From Arthrobacter sp. Alg241-R88 (GTDB taxonomy: Bacteria; Actinomycetota; Actinomycetes; Actinomycetales; Micrococcaceae), in assembly GCF_900537115.1 (NCBI RefSeq), contig NZ_UNRG01000001.1:63121-127120 (forward strand): DNA of 64,000 bases, in the 5' to 3' direction. Position 1 is the stretch's first letter. Each line of letters opens with the position of its first letter. The translations under genes were made by a program, and so were the position numbers. The notes under the pieces are model-generated. The model made no database searches and was not told where the DNA came from. It saw only the letters and a program-made list of their open reading frames with translations. This document shows, piece by piece, positions 16,171 through 23,755 of the stretch.

Positions 16171-17831
16171 GCGATGACGCCGTCCACCAGCGCCTTGGCT
16201 TCCGCCTGCACCTGCTTGAGGTGATCCCCGCCCTTGAAGGACTCGGCGTAGATCTTGTACACGTCCTCGGTGCCGGACGGGCGGGCGGCGAACCAGGCGT
16301 TTTCCGTGACCACCTTGAGTCCGCCGATGGAGGCCCCGTTGCCGGGCGCTTCCGTGAGCTTGGCGAGGATCGGCTCGCCGGCCAGCTCAGTTGCCGTCAC
16401 GTCCGACGGCGACAGCTTGCCGAGTGCCGACTTCTGCTCCCGCGTGGCTGCTGCGTCAATGCGCGCGTAGACGGGCGCACCGAACTGGTCCGTCAGGCCC
16501 TTGTAGAGCTGGGACGGGGACTTGCCCGTAACGGCGGTGATCTCGGAGGCCAGCAGGGCCAGCAGGATGCCGTCCTTGTCCGTAGTCCAGACGCTGCCGT
16601 CCTTTTTGTTGAAGGACGCGCCGGCGGACTCCTCGCCGCCGAATGCGCCTTCACCGGAGAGCAGGCCCGGCACGAACCACTTGAAGCCCACCGGGACCTC
16701 TACGAGCTTGCGGCCCAGGCTTTCTGCCACGCGATCGATGATCGAGGAAGACACCAGCGTCTTGCCTACCACTGACTCCGGGTTCCAGCCGCTGCGGTTG
16801 CGGTACAGGTAGTCGATGGCGACGGCGAGGTAGTGGTTGGGGTTCATCAGCCCGCCGTCCGGCGTGACGATGCCGTGGCGGTCCGCGTCGGCGTCGTTGC
16901 CGGTGGCGATGTCGAAGGCCGACTGGCCGGACGATGAAGCGTCTGACATCCGCTTGATCAGCGAGGCCATGGCGGCGGGCGAGGAGCAGTCCATGCGGAT
17001 CTTCTCGTCCCAGTCCAGCGTCATAAAGGCCCACTGCGGGTCCACGCTCGGGTTAACCACGGTGAGGTTCAGGTGGTGGCGCTCACCGATCTCGCTCCAG
17101 TAGTCCACCGCGGCGCCGCCCATGGGGTCCGCGCCGATCCGGACGCCGGCCTCGCGGATGGCGTCCAGGTCCAGGACGGAGGGGAGATCGTCCACATAGC
17201 TGCTGAGGAAGTCGAACTTGCCAGTGGTGTCAGCCGCCAGCGCGTCGGCCAACGGGATGCGCTTGACGCCCCGGAGGCCGTTCTCGAGCAGTTCGTTGGC
17301 GCGGTTCGCGATCCAGCCGGTGGCATCCGAATCGGCCGGGCCGCCGTGCGGCGGGTTGTACTTAAAGCCGCCGTCGGCCGGGGGGTTGTGGCTGGGGGTG
17401 ACCACAATGCCGTCAGCCTGCGGAGCCCCGGTACCGGCGTTCCTGTTGTATGTGAGGATGGCGTGGCTCAGCGCCGGCGTGGGGGTGTAGCCGTGCCGGG
17501 CGTCGATGAGGACCTGGACGCCGTTGGCGGCCAACACCTCAAGCGCGGAGTTCTGCGCCGGCTCGCTCAGGGCGTGGGTGTCCTTGGCCAGGAACAGCGG
17601 GCCTGTGATGCCCTGCCCAGCCCGGTATTCCACGATGGCCTGGGTGATGGCGACGATGTGCTTCTCGTTAAATGACGCCTTAAGGCTGGAACCGCGGTGC
17701 CCCGAGGTGCCGAACGCCACGCGCTGGCCGGGGTCACCCAGATCCGGCGTGATGTCGTAATACGCATCGAGAAGCGCAGTGATGTCAACAAGGTCCTGGG
17801 GTTGGGCAACTGTACCCGCGCGGCTAGCCAT
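16167..17831 (-). CDS. pgm: alpha-D-glucose phosphate-specific phosphoglucomutase
   Basis: 554 residues from ATG 17831; the frame extends to 17927 but the family starts near [16 protein letters not shown]. Catalytic phospho-serine in [13 protein letters not shown], metal loop DADADRHGI, sugar-binding [10 protein letters not shown] and the phosphate-binding [16 protein letters not shown] near the C-terminus. Length matches the Pgm subfamily (about 546). It interconverts glucose 1- and 6-phosphate for glycogen and cell-wall sugar nucleotide metabolism. Monocistronic, divergent from the NERD gene over 245 bases, and overlapping the 2H phosphoesterase tail by 4 bases. Confidence 0.96.
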   Translation of the reverse strand: MASRAGTVAQPQDLVDITALLDAYYDITPDLGDPGQRVAFGTSGHRGSSLKASFNEKHIVAITQAIVEYRAGQGITGPLFLAKDTHALSEPAQNSALEVLAANGVQVLIDARHGYTPTPALSHAILTYNRNAGTGAPQADGIVVTPSHNPPADGGFKYNPPHGGPADSDATGWIANRANELLENGLRGVKRIPLADALAADTTGKFDFLSSYVDDLPSVLDLDAIREAGVRIGADPMGGAAVDYWSEIGERHHLNLTVVNPSVDPQWAFMTLDWDEKIRMDCSSPAAMASLIKRMSDASSSGQSAFDIATGNDADADRHGIVTPDGGLMNPNHYLAVAIDYLYRNRSGWNPESVVGKTLVSSSIIDRVAESLGRKLVEVPVGFKWFVPGLLSGEGAFGGEESAGASFNKKDGSVWTTDKDGILLALLASEITAVTGKSPSQLYKGLTDQFGAPVYARIDAAATREQKSALGKLSPSDVTATELAGEPILAKLTEAPGNGASIGGLKVVTENAWFAARPSGTEDVYKIYAESFKGGDHLKQVQAEAKALVDGVIA

Positions 17832-18027
17832 GGGACCAGCATGCCAGACCCGGGCCGCAGCCAAAACGATCCGTCCATAATCCGGCCACTGTGTCCCGCC
17901 CTGTGACGGAAGAATGTCATCAACCAAGTAGCGGACCTGAGTACCGGGGCCACAAAGTACTTATATACCGCCGCCTGCACGCCCTGTTATTTTCGAAAAA
18001 TCGGGCGGAATGTCCGTAAGCAAAGGG

Positions 18028-18049
18028 CGACGGCGGCCTCCCGCCGTCG
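18028..18049 (+). promoter_or_regulatory. strong hairpin in the leader of the NERD gene
   Basis: CGACGGCGG (18028-18036) and CCGCCGTCG (18041-18049), a 9-bp all-GC-rich stem with a CCTC loop, 27 bases before the ATG. It may be an attenuator or mRNA-stabilising structure; no T-tract follows. Confidence 0.4.
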
Positions 18050-18076
18050 TCCTCCGGCAAGGGAAGCAGGGCGGCC

Positions 18077-19003
18077 ATGGGGGCAGGGGACGGGGCAACG
18101 GAGCAGGCCAGGCTGGCTGCGGAAAGGGTTGCCAGGCTCAAGCGCCGGCTCGACCAGGCCGAACGTTCCACCCAGGCCTGGGATGCCGGTGCCGCCGGCG
18201 GGCACGTGGTGGCAGAGAAGCTGAGCGAACTGGTGCCGCGCGGCTGGTACGTGTTGCACGACGTCCACTGGCCTGGCCGGCCCAAGGCCAACCTGGACCA
18301 CGTCCTGGTGGGGCCGGGCGGTGTGGTGGTGGTGGACGCCAAGAACTGGACCGGAGAAGTCAAAGTCTCTTCGGGGGTGCTGTGGCAGGGCCGCTACGCC
18401 CGGACCCAGGCCGTGGAAGGTGCACTGGCCCAATGCGCTGCCGTCGCCTCCGTGATGGCCCCGCCGCACCGCCGGCTGGTGCGTCCGCTCATCTGTATGG
18501 CCGAGCAGCCGGACCTTTTTGGCGTGACAAACTCCGATGTCGCCGTAGCGGGTGCCCAGCGTGTGGTGGGTGCCATCGAATCGCTCCCGTCAGTGCTGGA
18601 CCAGCAGACCGTAGTGGGGATTTACGCGCACCTCGGCCAGCAGCTTACGCATGAACAGGAGCCCGGGATTACAGCATTCCGGAACGTCCGGCCAGGGACT
18701 GTGGTCCAGCCAACGGGTGCCCTGCCGCCACGTGGCCCAGCGGCTGAGGGTGCCACTGGACGGGCAACGGCTGAGGATTCCCGTTCCGAAGGTGGCCCCG
18801 GGCCTGCAACGGGCAGGAACACCTCAACCCGGAGCGGGAGCTATGCCCGGCATCCGGCGGGCCGCCACCTCAAGGCAGCCGGGGTAAGACAGGGCCGGAA
18901 CGCTAAGGCCCACCAGCATCCGGGAGCAGGCGCGGGACGCCTGGCGCTGCTCGCAGCATTCGTCATTTTCGCCGTTTATATCCTGCCGTACTGGGGGTAC
19001 TAG
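18077..19003 (+). CDS. NERD (nuclease-related) domain membrane protein
   Basis: 308 residues. Residues 35-150 carry the NERD domain: GGHVVAEKLSELVPRGWYVLHDVHWPGRPKANLDHVLVGPGGVVVVDAKNW, where D-x-V-x-K resembles the catalytic core of restriction-type nucleases. Residues 200-280 are low-complexity and basic, and residues 284-304 form a single C-terminal membrane helix (LALLAAFVIFAVYILPYWGY). So the domain is probably cytosolic and tail-anchored. Function of such proteins is unknown, with DNA processing proposed from the fold. The 3' end overlaps the convergent lysG gene by 41 bases. A TTTTCGAAAA palindrome (17990-17999) and AT-rich TATATA lie in the leader. Confidence 0.85.
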   Translation: MGAGDGATEQARLAAERVARLKRRLDQAERSTQAWDAGAAGGHVVAEKLSELVPRGWYVLHDVHWPGRPKANLDHVLVGPGGVVVVDAKNWTGEVKVSSGVLWQGRYARTQAVEGALAQCAAVASVMAPPHRRLVRPLICMAEQPDLFGVTNSDVAVAGAQRVVGAIESLPSVLDQQTVVGIYAHLGQQLTHEQEPGITAFRNVRPGTVVQPTGALPPRGPAAEGATGRATAEDSRSEGGPGPATGRNTSTRSGSYARHPAGRHLKAAGVRQGRNAKAHQHPGAGAGRLALLAAFVIFAVYILPYWGY

Positions 19004-19922
19004 CCCCAGCGCCGGGCCGTGGTGGCGGCTGTTCCGTGCGTGCCCTGGCGTGGGCCGGAACCAGCAGTTTGCTGCTGGCCTGCCGGACAGTCTCCGTGAA
19101 ACGGTTGAGCCGTTCGGAGTCCAGCGTCCAGGACTGCCAGTAGAGGGGAACGTCCTGGTGGCTGTCCTCCAGGCGGACCAGGGACCCTTCTGCAATCTCA
19201 CCGGTGAGCTGCAGTTCCGGGATCATTCCCCACCCCAGCCCGGCCCTGACAGCGGCGAGGAATCCTTCCGAGGACGGAACGGTGTGGGTGGGCGGAAGCG
19301 GGTCAATGCCTTTGGCATCGAGCAGCTGACGCTGGAGGGTGTCCTTGGCGTTGAACTTCAGCACGGGCATCGCCGCCCACTCCAGGCCGTCGGGAGTGGT
19401 AAACCGGTCATGAAGTCCGGCGGCGGCCACCGGGATGTAGCGCATGTGCCCCAGCAGCTCTACCCGGCAGCCGCTTACCGGGACGGGATCAGAGGTCACT
19501 GCGCCCATGACTTCCCCTTCCCGCAGGAGCTGGCTGCTGTATCCCTGGTCCTCGACATGGAGGTCGATGGTGGTGTCATCCCAGCCGGCTGCCTCTGCCA
19601 GGACCGGGACGAACCAGGTGGCCAGCGAATCCGCATTGACAGCCAACGGCAGGTGGGTCCGGGACGACCCGCCACTGCCCAGCGCGGTCGATGCCTCGGC
19701 CTCAAGCACCTGTACCTGGCGGGCCATGCGCAGCAAGAGCCTGCCCGCGTCGGTGGCAGTGCACGGCGCCCGGCGGCGCACCAGGACCTGGCCCACCGAG
19801 GTTTCCAGAGCCTTGATCCGCTGGCTCACGGCGGACGGGGTGATGGACAGCGCGTCCGCCGCGGCCTCGAAAGTGCCCTCGTCAACCACGGCGGTCAGTG
19901 CTCTGAGGTGCTCGAAGTTCAT
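18963..19922 (-). CDS. lysG: LysR-family regulator of amino-acid export (LysG/ArgP)
   Basis: 319 residues. Winged helix at 1-60 (MNFEHLRALTAVVDEGTFEAAADALSITPSAVSQRIKALETSVGQVLVRR) matches the ArgP/LysG subgroup, in which the recognition helix reads TPSAVSQRIKALE. The effector domain occupies about 90-290. In Corynebacterium LysG activates lysE when lysine, arginine or histidine accumulate. Divergent from lysE across 69 bases that contain a T-N11-A box. The C-terminal 30 residues are basic and unconserved and overlap the NERD gene end. Confidence 0.92.
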   Translation of the reverse strand: MNFEHLRALTAVVDEGTFEAAADALSITPSAVSQRIKALETSVGQVLVRRRAPCTATDAGRLLLRMARQVQVLEAEASTALGSGGSSRTHLPLAVNADSLATWFVPVLAEAAGWDDTTIDLHVEDQGYSSQLLREGEVMGAVTSDPVPVSGCRVELLGHMRYIPVAAAGLHDRFTTPDGLEWAAMPVLKFNAKDTLQRQLLDAKGIDPLPPTHTVPSSEGFLAAVRAGLGWGMIPELQLTGEIAEGSLVRLEDSHQDVPLYWQSWTLDSERLNRFTETVRQASSKLLVPAHARARTEQPPPRPGAGASTPSTAGYKRRK

Positions 19923-19928
19923 GAAGAT

Positions 19929-19949
19929 ATTCTAATGGCTTCGCAGAAT
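19929..19949. promoter_or_regulatory. LysR-type box between lysG and lysE
   Basis: ATTCT (19929-19933) and AGAAT (19945-19949) are exact inverted repeats 11 bases apart, the T-N11-A arrangement of LysR operators, 7 bases before the lysG start and 42 before lysE. Confidence 0.65.
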
Positions 19950-19991
19950 CCGTTATTTGTCTACATCCTCTGAGTCCTTTAGCGTCGAAGC

Positions 19992-20588
19992 ATGTGGACT
20001 GTAGGGATGACCGGACTCCTCACCGGCCTCGCGTTGATCGTGGCAATCGGGGCGCAGAATGCCTTCGTGCTTCGCCAGGGAATCCGGCGGGAACACGTTG
20101 GTGCGGTGGTGGCCGTATGTATGGCGGGTGACGCATTGCTGATCCTCGGCGGCACAGCCGGCATCGGCGCTCTGGTCACCCGCTTTCCGGAGGCCTTGGA
20201 GATATTGCGCTGGGGCGGGGCTGCATACCTGCTCTGGTTTGCGGTCCGGTCCTTCATCGCGGCGTTGAAGCCCTCCTCGCTGACCGAACAACCTCCGCGA
20301 TCGAAGCACTCGGTGGTCGGCACTGCGGTCGCCCTGACCTTCCTGAACCCCCACGTGTACCTTGACACGGTGGTGCTGCTGGGCAGCCTCGCCAACCAGC
20401 AGGGCGCCGGGACCCGGTGGGTCTTCGCGGGCGGCGCCGTCACCGGCAGTGTGCTCTGGTTCTCCGCCTTGGGGTACGGGGCGCGGAGTCTGGCGGGGGT
20501 CCTCCGCAGCCCGCGGACCTGGCGCTGGGTGGACCTGGCCATCGGGGTGTTGATGCTGGTGCTCGCCGTCAGGCTTGTAGTGCACTGA
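19992..20588 (+). CDS. lysE: LysE/ArgO-type basic amino-acid exporter
   Basis: 198 residues with six predicted membrane helices. GLLTGLALIVAIGAQNAFVLRQGI at the N-terminus (with the conserved GAQNAFVLRQG loop), GGAAYLLWFAVRSF and LTFLNPHVYLDTVVLLGS are diagnostic of the LysE superfamily ArgO/LysE branch. It exports lysine and/or arginine, protecting against amino-acid overload from peptide uptake. Expression is expected to depend on the divergent LysG. ATG 19992 lacks a good Shine-Dalgarno; ATG 20007 is an alternative but would trim the first helix. Confidence 0.93.
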   Translation: MWTVGMTGLLTGLALIVAIGAQNAFVLRQGIRREHVGAVVAVCMAGDALLILGGTAGIGALVTRFPEALEILRWGGAAYLLWFAVRSFIAALKPSSLTEQPPRSKHSVVGTAVALTFLNPHVYLDTVVLLGSLANQQGAGTRWVFAGGAVTGSVLWFSALGYGARSLAGVLRSPRTWRWVDLAIGVLMLVLAVRLVVH

Positions 20589-20646
20589 CCGGTTCCGGAG
20601 GGTGCTTCGGCGGTAGGCTGGGAATCAAAACTCCCAGGGGGAAACC

Positions 20647-21183
20647 TTGACTGACCAGCCTTCCCAGCGGCCTGAATCCGAACGCCCAGATGGCGCCGCC
20701 CCGCCGTCGGGTTCTGAACCGCCCAGGTTTGCGCCGCCCTATGGTGCTGAGCCCCCGACCCAGCAGCAGTTCGGACAGGGCGGCCATGGACAGGGCGGCC
20801 ATGGGCAAAACCACTATGGAGAACCCGGCCAGTACGGTGCCCCGTATGGCCAGCCGCCAAGCCAGTACAGCCAGGGGCCCTACAGCCAACCCAGCCCCTA
20901 CAGCCAGCCTGGGTATTACGGCGTGCCCGCTGAGCCGAAGACGCTCAGTATCGCGAGCATGGTGTGCGGCATTGCGTCGGTGATTATGGGCTTCCTCCTC
21001 CTGCCGCAGGTCGCCGCGATCGTCACCGGCCACATGGCGCTCAAGCGCGAGCCGTCCGGCAAGGGCATGTCCATCACCGGCCTGGTGCTGGGGTACCTCT
21101 GCCTGCTGGGCTACGGCGCGTTCTGGCTGCTGCTCATTATCGGTCTGGCCGTTGCCAGTTCCACCTCAACGAACACCTTCTGA
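20647..21183 (+). CDS. DUF4190 membrane protein with Pro/Gln-rich N-terminus
   Basis: 178 residues from TTG 20647, preceded by AGGGGGAAA. Residues 1-95 are disordered with short repeats (GQGGHGQGGHGQ; YSQGPYSQPSPYSQPGYY). Residues 98-175 match DUF4190: TLSIASMVCGIASVIMGFLLLPQVAAIVTGHMALKREPSGKGMSITGLVLGYL, two membrane helices around a small conserved cytoplasmic loop. Such proteins are abundant in Actinobacteria and of unknown role. A small hairpin (20618-20637) lies just before the binding site. It ends 8 bases before a long palindromic element shared with the convergent NCS1 gene. Confidence 0.85.
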   Translation: MTDQPSQRPESERPDGAAPPSGSEPPRFAPPYGAEPPTQQQFGQGGHGQGGHGQNHYGEPGQYGAPYGQPPSQYSQGPYSQPSPYSQPGYYGVPAEPKTLSIASMVCGIASVIMGFLLLPQVAAIVTGHMALKREPSGKGMSITGLVLGYLCLLGYGAFWLLLIIGLAVASSTSTNTF

Positions 21184-21190
21184 ACCCCCG

Positions 21191-21251
21191 GATGCCCTAT
21201 CACTTTTGGTACCCAAGGCGCGGTTTTAGGGACCAAAAGTGATAGGGCATC
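21191..21251. repeat. 20-bp palindromic element between convergent genes
   Basis: Arms 21191-21210 and 21232-21251 are perfect 20-base inverted repeats (starting GATGCCCTATCAC) with a 21-base loop, filling the space between the DUF4190 and NCS1 stop codons. Same architecture as the elements at 15560, 40431, 42215, 43647 and 61789, with different sequence. Confidence 0.85.
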
Positions 21252-21259
21252 TTCAGTTT

Positions 21260-22711
21260 TTAGGCTTGGCCGACGGCTGCCAGCGGAACCCTGTCCTCCG
21301 CCGGACCGGCCGGATAGATTGATTCGGCGGGCGCGCGGTTGGTGGCCTTCGCCCATGGGTAGTAGATGGCGAGGGTGACTGCGATCCCCACCAGCCAGGA
21401 GATGTCGGCGCCGCCCAGCAGCTTGGTGACGGGGCCGGTGTACAGCGCCTGCGCCAGGAACGGGATTTGGACCACGACGCCGATTCCATAGGACGCCAGC
21501 GCCGCCGCGTTCCAGCGGCCGTAGCGGCCGTCCGGGTTGTACAGCGCCGGGATGTCCAGCCGGTCCCGGGAAATCTTGTAGTAGTCCACGAGGTTGATCA
21601 CGGACCACGGCGTGAACACCATCAACAGCAGCAGGACAAAGTTCTTAAAGAGGTTCAGGAAGTCCTTGCTGGCAAACAGTGCGATGAGGACGCTGGCGCT
21701 GATGACCGCGATGATAAAGACGATCCGCAGCGTCCTGGACACGGAATCCCTGCGGTTGACGGCTGTGCTGATGGTGACGCCGCACATAAAGGCGCCGTAG
21801 GCGTTGAGGCAGTTGACTGTGAGTTTGCCCGTGACGATCACCAGGTAGATGAAGATGGCGATCAGTCCGCCGCCGGCGAGGTCGCCCATGTAGCCCACCT
21901 GGTTCTTCAGGAAGTCGCCGCCGAGCTTGGCAGCGGAAAGGCCTCCGGCGATCGCGCCCAGGGTCATGGCCCACTGCGCGCCGCCCACGGATCCGGCGAA
22001 GGTGTACCAGAAGGTCTTGCGTTCGGACGTGGTGGCCGGCAGGTACCGGGAGTAGTCGGCCACATAGGGGCCAAACGTCAGCTGCCAGCCGGCGCCAAGG
22101 GCGATCGCTGTCAGGAACGTGGGCCATTCGAAGCCCTTGACCATCATTACCTGGGTGACGTCGAACTTCGTGAAGACCGCCACCGTCAGGTACAGGAACC
22201 CGGCCAGTCCCACTACGGTGGCGATCCGGCCCAGGGCGTGGATGTACTTGTAGCCGAGGATGGCCAGCAGTGCGGTGGCCGCGCCGAAGATCAGGATGCC
22301 GACGGCGGGAGCCTCCACGCCGAGCATAAGGTTGATGGCCTGGCCCGAGAGAACGGTGCCCGTGGAGGCAAACCCGATGTACATCAGGATGACCAGGACC
22401 AGCGGGATCACTGCCCCGTAGACGCCGAACTGCGCCCGGCTGGAAATCATCTGCGGAAGGCCCAGCTTGGGGCCCTGCGCCGAGTGGAGGGCCATCACCG
22501 CGCCGCCCACTACGTTGCCGACCAGCAGTCCGACAATGGCCCAGAAGGCATCGGCGCCAAAAACAACGGCGAGTGCGCCATCCACGATGGCGGTGATCTG
22601 GGCGTTGGCGCCGAACCAGAGCGTGAACTGCCCCCGCGGGTGGCCGTGGCGCTCGCCGGGCGGAATCATTTCAATAGAACGTGCCTCTACGGCACTGCTT
22701 GTTGCGGCCAT
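21260..22711 (-). CDS. NCS1 family purine/cytosine/allantoin permease
   Basis: 483 residues from ATG 22711 (AAGGAG upstream); the extension to 22828 is not supported. About 12 membrane segments. HPRGQFTLWFGANAQITAIVDGALAVVFG, SRAQFGVYGAVIPLVLVILMYIGF, GWQLTFGPYVADYSRYLP (with the PxxDYSRYLP motif) and VFTPWSVINLVDYY are typical of the NCS1 transporters PF02133. It is a cation-coupled importer of a nucleobase, hydantoin, allantoin or vitamin B1/B6-like ring; the exact substrate is not readable. It lies 208 bases downstream of the GntR gene on the same strand, so it might belong to that regulator's set. Confidence 0.9.
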   Translation of the reverse strand: MAATSSAVEARSIEMIPPGERHGHPRGQFTLWFGANAQITAIVDGALAVVFGADAFWAIVGLLVGNVVGGAVMALHSAQGPKLGLPQMISSRAQFGVYGAVIPLVLVILMYIGFASTGTVLSGQAINLMLGVEAPAVGILIFGAATALLAILGYKYIHALGRIATVVGLAGFLYLTVAVFTKFDVTQVMMVKGFEWPTFLTAIALGAGWQLTFGPYVADYSRYLPATTSERKTFWYTFAGSVGGAQWAMTLGAIAGGLSAAKLGGDFLKNQVGYMGDLAGGGLIAIFIYLVIVTGKLTVNCLNAYGAFMCGVTISTAVNRRDSVSRTLRIVFIIAVISASVLIALFASKDFLNLFKNFVLLLLMVFTPWSVINLVDYYKISRDRLDIPALYNPDGRYGRWNAAALASYGIGVVVQIPFLAQALYTGPVTKLLGGADISWLVGIAVTLAIYYPWAKATNRAPAESIYPAGPAEDRVPLAAVGQA

Positions 22712-22828
22712 GGCCAACTCCTTGGGTGATAAAACGTAGGTTCCATCACACTGGGTTTGCGGCCCGATAAGAACAGGAAATACCGTCCGGCTGTCCCGTA
22801 CTCCAGACAGCCCGGCGTGTCGGCGCAA

Positions 22829-22874
22829 AATTCCCCTCCGAATGGGCTATTCCACCGCGCATTCCGGGGGAATT
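22829..22874 (-). terminator. weak inverted repeat after the GntR gene
   Basis: AATTCCCC (22829-22836) and GGGGAATT (22867-22874), a perfect 8-bp stem with a 30-base loop, 46 bases after the gntR stop. The long loop makes this a low-confidence terminator. Confidence 0.25.
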
Positions 22875-22919
22875 GACCGTTGGCCGGGGATGAGTTCTCC
22901 GCGGTCGCGTGGGCGCCGT

Positions 22920-23618
22920 CTAACGGAGCAGCTCCACATCCGAGACGAGCTCGATGTGGGCAAGCATGGCCTCTGCTGCCCCTTCCGCATCCTGCGCCCG
23001 GATGGCGTCGGCGATCTTGCGGTGTGAGGCGAGGGACTGCTCGGGCCGGCCCGGCTGGCCCAGCGATTCCATCCGTGTTTCCAGGATCATCTCCGCGATA
23101 AACGCCATGAGCTGGGCCAGCACCGAGGAATGGGCTGCAGCCGTGATGGCCTGGTGGAAGAGTTCGTCGCCGTGGGTGCCTCGGTCGCCGTCGCTGATCT
23201 CCCGGGCCATGACGTCCAGCGCCTCATCGATCGCAGCGAGGTCGTCGTCCGTACGGCGGGCAGCAGCGAGCGCAGCAAGCTTGACCTCCAGCGTGCTCCG
23301 CGCCTCCACGATCTCCGGCAGCCGGCTCCGGTGCTCACGCAACCCCTTGATCACGGACGCAACACTGGGCCGCCGCGCCAGGACCGCACCCGTGCCGTGC
23401 TGCACGTCGATGACGCCCAGGACTTCAAGGGCCACCAGGGCCTGAGCAAGGGTCGCCCTGGATACACCGAGGCGCTCGGCAAGGTCCCGTTCGGCCGGCA
23501 GGAGATCGCCAGGCCTGAGCTGGGCCGATTCGATATAGGCAAGGATCTGCTCCACCAGCTGTTCGTAAAGCCGGGGCCGCGTAACCCGCTCCAATCCCAA
23601 CCGTGATGTCTTCTCCAC
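22920..23618 (-). CDS. GntR-family (FadR subfamily) regulator, MatR-like by position
   Basis: 232 residues from GTG 23618, chosen for GCGAGGG five bases upstream; TTG 23648 gives 10 more residues without a binding site. Winged helix at about 10-75 (YEQLVEQILAYIESAQLRPGDLLPAERDLAERLGVSRATLAQALVALEVLGVIDVQHGTGAVLA), then an all-helical FCD effector domain with the metal-site Asp, His and His pattern (GDELFHQAITAAAHSSVLAQLM, SHRKIADAI). Divergent from the malonate-carrier operon across 137 bases containing a TAGAC-TCACT-GTCTA palindrome, so it is the likely ligand-responsive repressor of that operon. In Rhizobium the matABC operon is likewise controlled by a GntR protein, MatR. Confidence 0.9.
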   Translation of the reverse strand: MEKTSRLGLERVTRPRLYEQLVEQILAYIESAQLRPGDLLPAERDLAERLGVSRATLAQALVALEVLGVIDVQHGTGAVLARRPSVASVIKGLREHRSRLPEIVEARSTLEVKLAALAAARRTDDDLAAIDEALDVMAREISDGDRGTHGDELFHQAITAAAHSSVLAQLMAFIAEMILETRMESLGQPGRPEQSLASHRKIADAIRAQDAEGAAEAMLAHIELVSDVELLR

Positions 23619-23674
23619 AAAGCCCTCGCTACGTCGTCGTTCCCCCAAGACTACAGGGAGCGGCTATTGACAGA

Positions 23675-23689
23675 TAGACTCACTGTCTA
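23675..23689. promoter_or_regulatory. GntR operator candidate before the malonate-type operon
   Basis: TAGAC-TCACT-GTCTA, a perfect 5-5-5 inverted repeat directly after a TTGACA -35-like box (23667-23672). A second repeat GTGAG-N7-CTCAC lies at 23703-23719. Bound regulator would cover the promoter. Confidence 0.5.
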
Positions 23690-23755
23690 GGAGGCTAGTC
23701 CAGTGAGCCAGTAACTCACATCACACTTTTCTTTCTTCCCACTGGAGGACCAACG

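Noticed and set aside
17990..17999. TTTTCGAAAA as an SOS (LexA) box
   Set aside because: It does not match the actinobacterial CGAAC-N4-GTTCG form and the NERD gene is not a known SOS gene.
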